64,000 bases of DNA from Geosiphon pyriformis (lineage: Eukaryota > Glomeromycota > Glomeromycetes > Archaeosporales > Geosiphonaceae). Shown here one piece after another: positions 42,401 through 53,850 of the stretch; positions within the stretch are counted from its first letter, which is position 1; each line of letters begins with the position of its first letter. Location: contig JAAOMT010000514.1 of assembly GCA_016748015.1 (NCBI GenBank), positions 418,924 through 482,923 of the forward strand, read 5' to 3'. The translations under genes and the position numbers were made by a program. The notes beneath the pieces are model-generated. The model saw nothing but the letters and a program-made list of their open reading frames with translations. It was not told where the DNA came from and did no database searches.

Positions 42401-42599
42401 GTGGTTCTGATGTAGAATATCTAACTTTCTTTCATTCTCTTGATTCTTAAAAAATCTTTTGTTCTGTTTCTTCAGCCCAATTGGATGTTGATCCAAGAGC
42501 CATGTAGGTTTCAGTAAGTAGCATTTCTTTTTCTTCTTCAAATTTAAATACTGGGGCTTTTTCTGATCGTTTGTTAAAAGTACTACAAGTAGCAGATAT

Positions 42600-43080
42600 T
42601 ATGGTGTATTGTCTTTGGTATAAGATTTTTAGTTTCTGAGTTTTTCAGTCCAAGTTTGCATTGGTCTTAAGAAGCCAATCATTTCTGATCAGAGCTTAGT
42701 ATTAGGATACATCTATGACTAGAACTTTGACTGGAATGGTAATTCCATCAATAGTAAATGGAAAATTGTCAATTTCTCTTACTGGTGTTTTTTTCATACC
42801 ATCTGCTATAACAATTACAGTTTGGGCTGGTCTGTCAACAGTTCTTTAAAGCTGTTGTATTAACTAATAAGTGATAATACTTCCAGCTGATCCACTGTCT
42901 AGAATTAGTTGGAGGAGTTTTTCTTCTACTGTAACTTCAGTGTACATGGCAGTAATAACTTTTTGTTCATTAGCTGCTGCATTACTAAGCAAGAATAGTG
43001 ATTCATTGGCTTCAAATTCGAATAAAAAGATATTTGAAAGGTTGGCATTTTAGGCAATTTGAGCTGGTGGAATGGTATTG
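42600..43080 (-). pseudogene. C2 aspartic protease
   Basis: NIFLFEFEANESLFLLSNAA, KVITAMYTEVTVEEKLLQ, then LILDSGSAGSIITY near 42910-42865 with an intact DSG triad; RTVDRPAQTVIVIADGMK, EIDNFPFTIDGITIPVKVL. Stops follow ITY and QQL. This is the only protease in the window with a fully conventional active-site motif besides A2. Confidence 0.87.
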
Positions 43081-43089
43081 TTGGAAGAA

Positions 43090-44400
43090 TTTGATCTTGG
43101 TGCTGCAACTTCACCTTCAGAAAGTGCAGATTGTTGAAAATCCGATTCCTCTGGTATTGTAAGATAACTGGGTTGAGTGTGATAGTAATTGGGTTTTTGC
43201 TGACCAGAATTTTGGGGAACCAACTGGTTATTTGGATTGATTCTGTTGTTGTTATTCTGAAATTGATTTTAGAGTGTGAATTGGTTATGTTGAACCAATC
43301 TTTTTGCTGGTACTTGATATTGTTGAGTGGGTGGTGTCTGATATGGCTGAATTGGTAAAGGTTGCTGATATTGTTGTTGCATTGGTTGTAGAGCTGGTTG
43401 ATAGTAACTGTTTTGATTTTGTGGTCTTGGTGAATAATAGGTTGATGGTGAAGATTGGTAATAAGATTGTTGTGGTGAAGAGTAACATTAATTACTCCTG
43501 TTTTGTTGGTCTCTTTGTAATTTTCTACAATTTCATTTTCAGTGTCCTAGAATTCCACAATAATGACAATTTTGAGGTTGGTTGTTGAATGGTAATCCAA
43601 AATTGTTTTGATTGCATCATTGTGGGGGTTGATATCTTTGTGGTTGTTGTTGCTGTTGTTGTTGGTTTGTGAAGTAGCTTTTAACCTTCTTTGTGAGTTG
43701 GTCTATTTTTTTTTCAGCTGTTAAACTGGTTTCTCCAATAGCTAGGTTGATGAGTTTGGTGTGGTTTGCTTCTTTTATAGCCATTTCATAGTTCTTTACA
43801 TGTCTGATGGCAGTTGCTAAGTCTGCTGGTGCATGTGGACAGACTTTCTTAATCAATTTGTCTTTTAATCCTGCTATAAACTGATTCAGAATCTGAGTAT
43901 TAGAATAGTAGTTATTGGTTTTCAATTGTTAAATTCGTCAAAGAAGTTTGTTGAATCTTCCAAGATAGGTCATGACAGTTTCAGATGTTTCTTGTTTGAT
44001 ATTGTGAAAGTAATTGCAAAGAGTAATAGAGGTGTTGTTGTCAGTAAATTGTTGTAAGAAAACATCTTTGAATGCTTGCCAGTTCTCAAATGATTCTTCT
44101 AAATTTTCAAACCATTCTCCTGCTGTTCCTTGGAGAAAGTAGAGAATTGCTTTGAGCATTCTTGCTGCAATCCAACTATTTGCATCTTCTGCTTTTTGAA
44201 CTTTGTCAAGCCATTCCTGAGAACTGGTATCATTGTCTTTACTAATGAATTCTGGGATTTTTGCAATGTAAGCAGTTGCCATTTCTTCTTTATTTTCTGT
44301 AATTTTTTCTGGTTCTGATTCAGTTTCTTTACTTTCCAAGCTTTCTGAATGATTACTTTCGTTTTCTTGTAAGTAATCAATGATATTGACACTTGTTGAT
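43090..44400 (-). pseudogene. C2 gag with CCHC knuckle
   Basis: Acidic start (ESKETESEPEKITENKEE), capsid-like core 44339-43938 (SQEWLDKVQKAEDANSW, YFLQGTAGEWFENL, FKDVFLQQFTDN, VMTYLGRFNKLL). After two stops come 43925-43617 (YYSNTQILNQFIAGLKDKL) and a Gln run. The knuckle near 43580-43535 is CHYCGILGH-x4-C with two Trp-type stops inside, then a Gln/Tyr/Pro-rich linker (43490-43140). The N-terminus is hidden by the gap. Confidence 0.85.
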
Positions 44401-44416
44401 ATTGGTTTTTGCTGTT

Positions 44417-45222
44417 NNNNNNNNNNNNNNNNNNNNNNNNNNNNNNNNNNNNNNNNNNNNNNNNNNNNNNNNNNNNNNNNNNNNNNNNNNNNNNNNNNNN
44501 NNNNNNNNNNNNNNNNNNNNNNNNNNNNNNNNNNNNNNNNNNNNNNNNNNNNNNNNNNNNNNNNNNNNNNNNNNNNNNNNNNNNNNNNNNNNNNNNNNNN
44601 NNNNNNNNNNNNNNNNNNNNNNNNNNNNNNNNNNNNNNNNNNNNNNNNNNNNNNNNNNNNNNNNNNNNNNNNNNNNNNNNNNNNNNNNNNNNNNNNNNNN
44701 NNNNNNNNNNNNNNNNNNNNNNNNNNNNNNNNNNNNNNNNNNNNNNNNNNNNNNNNNNNNNNNNNNNNNNNNNNNNNNNNNNNNNNNNNNNNNNNNNNNN
44801 NNNNNNNNNNNNNNNNNNNNNNNNNNNNNNNNNNNNNNNNNNNNNNNNNNNNNNNNNNNNNNNNNNNNNNNNNNNNNNNNNNNNNNNNNNNNNNNNNNNN
44901 NNNNNNNNNNNNNNNNNNNNNNNNNNNNNNNNNNNNNNNNNNNNNNNNNNNNNNNNNNNNNNNNNNNNNNNNNNNNNNNNNNNNNNNNNNNNNNNNNNNN
45001 NNNNNNNNNNNNNNNNNNNNNNNNNNNNNNNNNNNNNNNNNNNNNNNNNNNNNNNNNNNNNNNNNNNNNNNNNNNNNNNNNNNNNNNNNNNNNNNNNNNN
45101 NNNNNNNNNNNNNNNNNNNNNNNNNNNNNNNNNNNNNNNNNNNNNNNNNNNNNNNNNNNNNNNNNNNNNNNNNNNNNNNNNNNNNNNNNNNNNNNNNNNN
45201 NNNNNNNNNNNNNNNNNNNNNN
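44417..45222. other. Assembly gap (806 N)
   Basis: A run of N inside C2. From C2's geometry it should contain the left ~675 bases of the 5' LTR, the PBS and the start of gag; by comparison with B1 the true missing length may exceed 806. Frames drawn across it are meaningless. Confidence 0.98.
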
Positions 45223-45516
45223 GAACTAAAGATACATTTCGGCGAATTTACAAGTTATTTCACTGAACTATTGATTATTTCGGCAAATTTTCATTAATTT
45301 CGGCAAATTTTGACTATGTTAAATGGTTCAAAGTTATTGTGTAATTTGATCATCTTAATTTCTAGAGTACAAATCGGATTATTGATTGAGTAATGATATT
45401 TGATAATTTGGCTAATTTAATAAGTAATAATCGAAATGATAATAATATGCTAATTAATAATAGGAATTATGAAGATAATTTCGTGCTAATTAATAGCTAA
45501 AATTCCACTGGTAACA
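45223..45516 (-). repeat. C2 5' LTR, outer part
   Basis: Matches 36804-37097 almost base for base, from GAACTAAAGATA to CCACTGGTAACA; the rest lies in the gap. It contains the ~21-bp repeats. The high identity between the two C2 LTRs indicates a young insertion. Confidence 0.92.
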
Positions 45517-45563
45517 GCACCAAACATTACCATTTCCATTACCCACCAAGCTTATCCATAACA

Positions 45564-46143
45564 GCAAGATCAGTCTCATAAAATATCTCAGTTGCTATTC
45601 TTTTCAAAAGATAACTGGAAAATTTGAAGATAGAGGGATAGTCCATACTGGCAACAAATAATCACACTTGGTATAATTCTATGCTTTATGTTGGCACTCT
45701 TAGAATTCAATATCAAGTATCAGATGTGCTCTTTAGTCACATTTTATTCAATAATCTTCAAATGCTACACTTATACGTTTCAGAAAAAGGGTAAGAAATA
45801 ACCAACAGGTAATCTTTTATTCCAAGATATTCGGATACTTAAAAGTAGGAAAAGGGAAATTAATAATAAGAAAATGATTGAGATGAAAGTTGTTATTTTA
45901 TTTATTTTTGATTATTTTGAACATGCTTTTCTATAGCTAAGAAATTCATTACTTATATAGCTGTCAAAAGTGGTCAATGATTAGGTCAATGACTAAGTCA
46001 ATGATTAGGTTATTGATCAGATTAATGATTATGTCAATAATCAGATCAATAATCACTATTTAAAAATAGAGTGGCTAATTTATATAACATCAGTGGCTAA
46101 TACATGTGATAATTAATAAGAAGTATAAGTTTCAACCATAACA
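45564..46143 (-). repeat. A2 3' LTR, second segment
   Basis: Resumes the A LTR at AGATCAGTCTCATAAAATATC and ends ACCATAACA. The 12-bp repeat array is longer here (about seven units, 45972-46056), next to TATA on the minus strand (about 45960-45948); AATAAAAT at about 45754. Confidence 0.88.
45972..46056 (-). repeat. 12-bp minisatellite in A2 3' LTR (~7 units)
   Basis: Units such as GGTCAATGATTA, AGTCAATGATTA, ATTAATGATTA and GTCAATAATCA. The partner LTR (52983-53041) has about five. Same place relative to TATA as in A1, A4 and A0. Confidence 0.82.
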
Positions 46144-46864
46144 TTATCCTCTCCAAAGAAATTGAGCTTCAGCAAAATCAAGCTATTCATGAGATAATCT
46201 ATTTAAAGGGTTTTATCTAACTCAAAGCTAACTAGTTTGTTGAAGTCTTTTGTGGATAAGGTATATAATACTTGAGGTAAAATAAGTTTTGTATCCAAGA
46301 AACCAAATCTTTGTATTAGAGTTTTGGCTCTTTTAGCAATAGTTAAAACTTTTGAGACATCTAATCATATAATGCCCAAATTTCTGCCTGTATTTTTGAA
46401 GTTGTTTTCTTCATGAGTTTTATATCCTTTATGATTTCACCAAAGCGACCATAGAGTTTTAATTGCCTTCTATATGACAAGTTTTTGTCTATAAGTAAGA
46501 TTTCTTGGAGTGTTTTTCTAATTGTGTTGGAAGGTAGAAGTATAGTTGCTGTTATACTTTCGAACAGATATTTATTTATTTTACTACCAATTCTTTTTCT
46601 TCTAGTAGTAGTTTTTTTTGGTCTAATAACAGTGTGTGTTCCACTGTTATCAGTTATGGTGATTTGTTTTCCAATAGTCAGAGTAGCATTTGGATAGTTT
46701 TTGATCCAATATTCATGGAGAATATAGAAGACATTTTGAATGTTTTGATCCAGAAAATAATTGTTCATGTTGATTGAAGATACTTCTGTTTTGAGAATAG
46801 TGCATTTATTTATACTTAATTTTTGCTGATTATTTGAGTCAATATTATTACAACAGACAGCCAA
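46144..46864 (-). pseudogene. A2 ORF3
   Basis: Open from ATG 46864 to 46361 (167 codons): MAVCCNNIDSNNQQKL, INMNNYFLDQNIQNVFYILH, TLTIGKQITITDNSGTHT, VIRPKKTTTRRKRIG, LLPSNTIRKTLQEILLIDK, NLSYRRQLKLYGRFGEII. A frameshift follows, then VLYTLSTKDFNKLVSFEL-type sequence to 46140. The longest ORF3 in family A, useful for defining the N-terminus. It overlaps the integrase end in another frame. No membrane span. Confidence 0.75.
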
Positions 46865-46869
46865 TCAGG

Positions 46870-48036
46870 TTGTTTATGATATTTTTTGAGTCATGTATCA
46901 TAAACAGAACAATTATTGAAGATTGTTTCAGATTGATCTTAAAGAATATAAAAACCATTGTTCAAAACTTTGTTGACTATAAAAAATCCTTTCTACCAGC
47001 TAAAAAATTTATCACCATAGACATTGTCTCTGTCTAAACAATATTCTAATACCAAGTTACCAATACTTAAAGAAAGTGTTTTATAGGTTTTCTTTCTTTT
47101 AAGCTTTTCTTGGAATTGTTTTATCTTTTCAAAAACAATTATTTGTGCTTCTACTAAGAAATCAAGAATGGTACCAAGTCTTCTTTGCAAAATGTTTTTG
47201 TAATTTTCTATTGTGATTTCTTCAAAGAATATTGTTTTAATGTCAGTTTTTATTGGTAGTGTTGCCATGCATTCATAGAGCAGATAGAAAGATTCATAAC
47301 TTGTAATGTTATGATTCACTGTTCTATAAGCAAACAAAGCTGAAAGCAGTACTTTGTTTCATAAGTTTATTTCTTTACTGGTTTTGGCTAGGGTTTTACA
47401 TAGTGTTTTATTGAAATGTTCCACTAGGCCATTTGTTTGGGAGTGGTAAGAAGAGGAAAGTTTGTGACATATTCCCATTTTTCTGCAAAGTTCTTCAACC
47501 AGTGTGCTAAGAAAAGCTCTTCCTCTATTAGATAAAAGCTCTTTGGGGCAGCCATAACAGCAAATGATATCTTCATAAATGAAATTGGCTATTGAGACTG
47601 CTGTTTGATCTGGAATGGTTTTTGCTTCTATCCATTTTGTAAGATAGTCAGTAGCTGTAATAATGTATCTGTTGCCATTAGGAGTTATTATTAAAAGTCT
47701 AATAACATCTATACCAATTCTGTCAAATAGTTGACCAACAGAGATTGGATGGATATCTTTTTTGTGATTGGGTTTGCTTCTTTTTTGGCAGATGTTACAG
47801 GTTTTGATGTATTCAGCAATGTCTTTTCTTAAGGTAGGCCAATAATAGCAAGCTAAAGTTTTCTGAATTGTCTTTGTTTTTTCAAAGTGTCTAGCTAATG
47901 AGTTAGTGTGTATGTTGTATATTACAATTTCTCTTTCTTTAAATATAATAACTCTCTGGAGGTGGTTAGGATCTTTTTTATTTCTTTTATATAATTGGTT
48001 CTGGTGAATTAAATAAAAATTTGATTGTTTGTGCAA
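46870..48036 (-). pseudogene. A2 integrase
   Basis: 48036-47359 (225 codons) spans the N-terminal zinc region (NIHTNSLARHFEKTKTI, CNICQKR), GIDVIRLLIIT (first Asp), YLTKWIEAKTIPDQTAVSIA, LLSNRGRAFLSTLVEEL (second Asp now Asn), and SQTNGLVEHFNKTL (Glu). After a stop near 47358, 47337-46993 carries the C-terminal domain (LSLSIGNLVLEYCLDRD). Confidence 0.9.
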
Positions 48037-49720
48037 ATGTTCTCTTTGCTGTCAAGTGTATTCCAGTGGGTATTGTCCTTTATCCAAAAATTCTATTAAG
48101 GCAGAGTAGTTGTCCAAGTCCATTATCATGTTTGTTTATGAAGGAGTTACTAATAATTAAGTTGGTTTGGTTTGAGAGGTTGTACTATAACTGGATGGTA
48201 AGTCTAGAAAGAGCGTTAGTGTTTTGATGATTTGCTCCTTTACAGTATTGAATATCATAGTCAAATTCATCCAAGTGGAGTATTCAGCAAGTTATTTGTT
48301 TGTGTTCCAGCTTTTTTTTATTGCACAGCCAAACCAAGACTTAATGATCTGTTACCACTAAGAATTTTGCACCAAAAAGATATTGATCCCAGTAACTAGT
48401 AGCTCAAACTACTGCTAAACATTCTTGTTCAGTAATTGAATAGTTCTTTTCTGCTGGTATAAAAGATTTACTGGCATATGCTATGACATGTTTTCTGTCA
48501 TTTTCATTTTTCTGTAAAAGAACAGCACCAAGTCCATAGCCAGATGTATCAGTGTAAAAAATAAAAAGTTGGTCCAGATCAGGTTGTTTGAGAATTGGTT
48601 CAGTAACAAGTTTTTCCTTCAGAATTTCAAAAGCTTTTTGTTGATAAGTGCTCCAGTGATAATTGACATTTTTCTTGAGTAATTGATTGAGAGGAAAGGC
48701 AATTTTAGAGAAATCCTTAATAAATTTGCAATAATAAGAAACCAAACCAAGGAAAGAACATAGTTCAGAAACATTTATTGGTTGTCTAATATTTTGAACT
48801 TTTTCAACTTTAGCTGGGTTAAGAAAGATTTCATCTTTTGTAATAAGATAACCAAGAAACTAAGTGGATTGGTGTTCAAAAAAAGATTTGATTGGATTGA
48901 TCTTGAGGCCAGCATTTCTGAGCAGATCAAAAACCTTCTGTAAATGTTCAAGGTGTTCATTCCAGGTTTTTGAATATACCATTATGTTATCCAAATAAAC
49001 CAAAACAAAGTTTTTTTTTACTGATTTAAACACTTTATCCATTAGGCATTGAAAGGTGGAAAGAGCATTGGTGAAACCAAAAGGCATGACTGTAAATTCA
49101 TAGGTGCCATACTTGGTAATGAAAGCAGTTTTCTTTCTGCTTTTTGGATCCATCTCTACTTGCCAAAATCCAGCAGTTAAATCAATAGTTGAGAAGAAAG
49201 CAGCACCATTGAATTTATCTAGCATTGCATCAATTTTGGGAAGTGAGTACATGTCTTTTATAGTAATGATATTTAGTTGGCAGTAGTCAATACAGAAACA
49301 TAGGATTCCACTTTTCTTGAATACTACTACAACTAAAAAAGCCTATTCACTCTTGGTTTTTTGTATAAATTCAAGCTCTTTTATTCTGTTTATCTCTTTC
49401 TTGATAAACCCATTATTGTGTTGATTGGATTGATAAGGCTTCAAATAGATAGAACAAGTTTTTTTTGTGATGATGATGTGTTGTATTACATAAGTTCATC
49501 AAGAATGTTACCTTCTTTTGAAATAACTGGACTATTTCTAGCCAACAGATTTTCAATGTCTATTTTTCTTTCTTTAGGAGAAAGTTTTCTTTGTTCTACA
49601 ACTAGTGATTGGATTTCAGATGATTCATTTTCAAAGAACTTTTGTACTTCTTTAAGTTCTTCTTAAGGTATCAAGCTAATTGGTTTTCAATCTTTGTAAT
49701 AGATCAGACAGGATTTGCAT
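48037..49720 (-). pseudogene. A2 reverse transcriptase and RNase H
   Basis: RT leader near 49700 (YYKDWKPISLIP), palm 49252-48860 (FSTIDLTAGFWQVEMDPKS, VLVYLDNIMVYSKTW with Asn in YxDD). After a stop (WFLGYLITKDE-type region), the connection and RNase H 48745-48404 (FIFYTDTSGYGLGAVLLQ; YSITEQECLAVV), ending DALSRL near 48200. Frameshifts near 48850 and 48400. Confidence 0.88.
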
Positions 49721-50720
49721 TCATCACTTGGTGAATACAAAGATTTATTATACCAGCACTGTGCACAAGGGCCATGCCATTAATAATTGTATTTGGCTTT
49801 CTTGCCAGATTTTTTGTCAAGAGTTCTTCTGAGAATATCATAGTAAGACCAGCAAATCAACTTATCATTTATCATGATTCCTTTTTTGTCAGCTTTAACA
49901 TTGTCCAGTGGCTTGTTATTGCTGGTGAAGATGGTATAAATGAGTTCAGCAGTTTCTTCTTGTTCTTTTTGATCTTTATCATCATTGCTCTCATTATTAT
50001 CTGATTCATCTGATTGTTCTTCTTCTTGGTTTTGTTTGGTTACTGGAAAAGTTGTCCAATGATGGCATTTAACCACAATGGGTTTCTCACTACATCTGAT
50101 AGTTAGCTTGCAAAGTTCATAATCAAACAAGACTTTTGCTTTCTTAAGCCATTTATTACCAACTATTATGGTGTATTCTTTGGCTTCAGATACTTCCATA
50201 TCAGTTTTAATGCTGATGCCATTGATTTGGACAAGAATAGCTTTGGCTATGTCCAGACTTTTCTTCTTGTTATCATATACATTAGTCATTAGTCTTGTGG
50301 ATGGTTTATCAACTTTTCTGCCAATTGCTTCTAAAAAGTGTTTGGCAATAATGCTAACAGATAATCCACTGTCCAGAATCAGATCAATGAAATAACCAGC
50401 CACTTGGGCTTTACAAATGAAAGGGGTAACATTGCTGTTGTTAGCAAGTCCAGCTTGATGTGGGTGTTTGTTGGTCATTGGTGTCTTTTTCTTGGGTATT
50501 AATGATTTATGAAGATCTTTTCTGAACTGTGGGTGGGTCATTAGTTGGCCAAATGTAATGTGTACTGGGGTTTCTATGAGATCTTTAACAACAGAATAAG
50601 GACCAGATTTTTGTACTATTTTTAGGGGTTCCAACTTTGGCCTTTGGTGGCTCATTGTTATCAGCAGATGATTTGATTGCTTTGTTTGGGTCTAAGATGA
50701 AATCAACCTTGGTTTTTTTC
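49690..50720 (-). pseudogene. A2 protease, acidic linker and Cys module
   Basis: 50655-49780 (291 codons): PYSVVKDLIETPVHITFGQL, LILDSGLSVSIIAKHFLEA (intact DSG), SIKTDMEVSEAKEYTIIVG, NKWLKKAKVLFDYELCKL, then the acidic run (EEEQSDESDNNESNDDKDQ) and KLICWSYYDILRR. A stop at 49780 (Trp) precedes PCAQCWYNK and ECKSCLIYYKDW (about 49770-49690), so the CxxC...CxxC pattern is retained with one Cys lost. Confidence 0.85.
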
Positions 50721-50879
50721 TTCTTTTTGGTTAATTCAGAGGTGTTAATTGCTAGTTTATCTATATCATGGTCATTATTAGTTAAGTTAAAAGCATAAAA
50801 AGAGTTTTTTTCTGGTTGGCTTGCACTCTTATTCTTTGAAGATGCACCTACTTGTTTAAAGGCTGATAAACAGTGGCTT

Positions 50880-51915
50880 CAACTAAGGAATCCTCTCCAA
50901 AGAAATTGATGTTGGCATGATTGGATCTTTAATTGGGGACATTGTTGTTGATGATTCTGTTGTTTTGATTGTCATTGTTTTTAGGAGCTGGAGGAGGCAA
51001 TGGAAAATTGTTGCAGTCTCTAGAAAGTGTCCAGTTAGTCCACAGCAATAGCACACAAGTGGACCATGATTTTGTTGTCTTTGATATGGTGGTTGTTGGG
51101 ACTGATTAAAGTGGAGTTCAAATTTGGGTCTTTGAGATTGCTGGTTGTTTCTGACTGCTTGGATTAATGGTTTTAATAACTGAACAAGGTTAGCAGTAAG
51201 TCTGTCTATTAATTGTTCATTGGGGTCTTGAGTGTGAGTGGCAAAAAAGACAGCAGCCATTTGTGGAGCTGGAGCCATGGCAGGAGCTGAAGCAAAAACT
51301 GGAAGTGTGAATTCCAAATGCATCCTTTGGTTATCTTCAATTTTTTGTGCCAGTTCAATAGCCATGTCTATTATTGAGTTGTCTTTTAAAGCTAAGAGAG
51401 GCCAATAAGCATATGATAAATCAGTTCTTAATCTTTTTGTAAAGGAATAGATTTTTTGCTTTTCTGTCTAGTTTTTTCTGGAGTCTACATGTTTGATTAG
51501 CTTTTTGATAGCTTTGGCATATTCAGTTACTATTTCTCCAGGGCCTTGGGTTCTTCTTTCCAATTCCATGTGCCATTTGGATATTAATATTGGAGTTCTA
51601 AACTTGGTTTCAAACCAGGTAGTAAAAGAGTTATTTTCTTTTTCAGCATTAATTGGTGTCCATCTGATTATTCGGTGTTAAGCATTGGCATCTGTTTTTT
51701 GTGAAAACCAAATAGCAGGAGAGCCTTGGAAATAGCCACCAACAATTTGGAACTTGTATTTATCATCATACTGGTTGACTGTAGCAGCTCTCTCAAAATC
51801 ATTCAACTATTTAATTAGATCTTGTACATCACCTCTAAATAGTGGTAGTGGAGTATTGTTTCTTCTTCCTAGAGCAGTTTGTATACCTTGGAGAGTGGCC
51901 AGAATGTATGCTTAT
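50880..51915 (-). pseudogene. A2 gag core and knuckle
   Basis: Retrotransposon gag like A1: ATVNQYDDKYKFQIVGGYF, FSQKTDANA, KWHMELERRTQGPGEIVTEY, AIELAQKIEDNQRMHLEFT (51365 onward), QLIDRLTANLVQLLKPL. Knuckle CYCCGLTGHF near 51055-51030, frameshifted by one base before the last Cys. Stops near 51470 and 51680. Confidence 0.85.
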
Positions 51916-51929
51916 ATGAGATCATTAGC

Positions 51930-52400
51930 CATTGGTTCAGAGATAACTGTTTGTATAGATAAGTCTAATTCACTTGATAAAAAGTCAAAAACAAAGACTG
52001 TTTGATAGCTTTCTTCTTCTGTTTCAAAGGAAGTTTCAGTTGCTTGATAGGCAGCAATCCAAATGTGGATTTGATGATTCAGATTTTCGGAATCAGGGGG
52101 CTGTTGTTCAAAAGTTGTGGAGTATAAAAGTTGATTGATGCTGTTGTTTCTTTCTTTAAAGTTGTCTTTAAAATAAGTTTAATCAAAGTAATAAGTTGTA
52201 TAGACTGTGTAGATTTCAGCTAAATGCTTGTTCAGAAACCAGTTCCAAAAATTTTGGAATTGTTTACTGGATTGATTTTCAATGAGGAAGCAAATCAAGC
52301 AGGAAGACAAAGGATTGAGTTCAATAAAGTTTAGATTGTTTTTGTTGTGTGCTTCAAAATATTCTTTTGATTGTTGTGGCAGATATAAATAATCACCCAT
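51930..52400 (-). pseudogene. A2 gag N-terminal ORF
   Basis: MGDYLYLPQQSKEYFEAHNK from ATG 52400, FWNWFLNKHLAEIYTVYTTY, then a stop at 52179 and YFKDNFKERNNSINQLLYST, SDNLNHQIHIWIAAYQATET. Same domain as A1 19776-20252 with one nonsense change. Confidence 0.75.
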
Positions 52401-52452
52401 ACAATAGGAAACAGAGTAGATTTTGACAACCTCACAGGGAGTACCACTTTTA

Positions 52453-53128
52453 TGTTATGGGTTGGAGTAACAAGCTAATAGATAGCAAGGGAGAACAGGA
52501 TTGTAGGGTAATAGAAATAATCAAAAAGAATTCAACTTCAAAGAGCGAATTGAATAAGTATGGATTCAATATACAAGATCAGTCTCATAAAATATCTCAG
52601 TTACTATTCTTTTCAAAAGGTAACTGAAAAATCTGAAGGTAAAGGGATAGTCCATACTGTCACCAAATGATCACACTTGGTATAATTCTATGCCTTACAT
52701 TGGTGCTTTTAGAATTCAATATCAAGTATCAAATGTGCTCTTCAGTCACATTTTATTCAATAATTTTCAAATGCTACACTTATATGTTTCAAGAAAAGAG
52801 TAAGAAATAACCAACAAGTAATCTTTTATTCTAAGATGTTCAGATACTTAAAAGTAGGAAAAGAGAAATTAGCGATAAGAGAATAATTGAGATAAAAGTT
52901 GTTATTTTATTTATTCTTAATTATTTTGAACATGCTTTTCTACAGCTAAGAGATTCATTGCTTATATAGCTGTCAAAAGTGAACAATGATCAAGTTAACG
53001 ACTAGGTCAATAATTAGATCAATGATCAAATTAATAATTACTATCTAAAAATAGAATGGCTAATTTATATGACATTAGTGGCTAATATATGTGATAATTA
53101 ATAAGAAGTATAAGTTTCAATTGTAACA
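52453..53128 (-). repeat. A2 5' LTR (676 bp)
   Basis: TGTTATGGGTTGGAG to CAATTGTAACA. Array of 12-bp repeats at about 52983-53041, TATA on the minus strand (about 52970-52958), AATAAAAT at about 52745. Followed by the TTAT duplication and the remainder of A4's LTR. Confidence 0.9.
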
Positions 53129-53132
53129 TTAT

Positions 53133-53850
53133 TATGAGTTAAAGTAACAAGTTAACAGATAGCAAAAGAGAACAGAATTGTAGGGTAATAGAAATAATCA
53201 AAGAGAGAATTACAATAAGAGAATGAATTGAATGAGTAAAAATTCAATATGTGTGATTAATTTTATAAAAATCACAGTCACAAATCTTTTCTGAAAATTT
53301 GAAAATAGAGAAATAGTTTATGATTTTTAACAAGATAATACTACTACTATTATTCTATGTCTTAACAATTCTTAGAATCAATAACAGGTATTATTGTGCT
53401 TTTTAATTGTTTTTTTATTCAATAAATCACAAAAACAAACAATTGTTTCTCAAGCTAATTTTAACTAATACAAATCAAGAAAAAGAAAAGATAAGATATG
53501 TAAATACTAACAAGTAATCTTTTATCTCAAGATATTTAAATACTTAAAAGTAAAAAAAAGAGAATAAGTAATATAAAAGAAAATAATTAATAATGAATTT
53601 TATTTCATTACTTTAATCATGTTTTTTTATAGCTAAGAGATTTATCACTTATATAACTATTAAAAATGGTCAATAATTAGATCAATGATTAGGTCAATAA
53701 TCAGGTCAACAATCAGGTTATTAATTAAATCAATAATTAGATAAATGGTCAGATCAATAATTACTATATAAAAATAGTGTGGCTAATTATATAACATCAA
53801 TGACTAATATATGTAATAACTAATAAAAAGTATGAGTTTCAATAATAACA
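53133..53850 (-). repeat. A4 3' LTR (continues from 35004-35006)
   Basis: Decayed copy: TATGAGTTAAAGTAACAAG to CAATAATAACA. The 12-bp array is about eight units (53668-53763). Together with the three bases left of A2 it restores a TATTATGAG (from TGTTATGGG) start. Confidence 0.85.

Larger units (their letters stand above)
36129..45516 (-). mobile_element. C2: full-length family C element with dUTPase
   Basis: TGTTACCAG at 36129 and CTGGTAACA at 45516, flanked by GCAC on both sides (36125-36128; 45517-45520). Minus-strand order: 5' LTR (partly in an assembly gap), gag, CCHC knuckle, protease, Cys module, dUTPase, RT, RNase H, integrase, ORF3, 3' LTR. It is the best-preserved C copy; several Gln/Trp stops remain. 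Confidence 0.92.
35131..45563 (+). repeat. E1: solo E-type LTR (~1.04 kb) split by C2
   Basis: Pieces 35131-36128 and 45517-45563: TGTTACCCAAG at the start, CATAACA at the end. It contains AT-rich repeated words (TATAATATAGAATAAC, GTAATAACA; 35200-35340), TATA (GTATAAAAGC, about 35418) and a CT/TTTC-rich tract (35720-35770). It is related to D's LTR E2. No coding region of its own. Flanks ATAA and GCAA fit a mutated 4-bp duplication only loosely. Confidence 0.78.
35007..53128 (-). mobile_element. A2: full-length family A element (E1 and C2 nested inside)
   Basis: TGTTATGGGTTGG at 35007 to TTGTAACA at 53128, TSD TTAT (35003-35006 and 53129-53132). Its 3' LTR is split at 35130/45564 by E1, which in turn contains C2. 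Coding regions run 52400 to 46140 on the minus strand. Without nested DNA it is about 7.7 kb, like A1. Confidence 0.9.

Noticed and set aside
44380-45297. Three long plus-strand open frames across 44380-45297
   Set aside because: They consist almost wholly of N; they are artefacts of the assembly gap.
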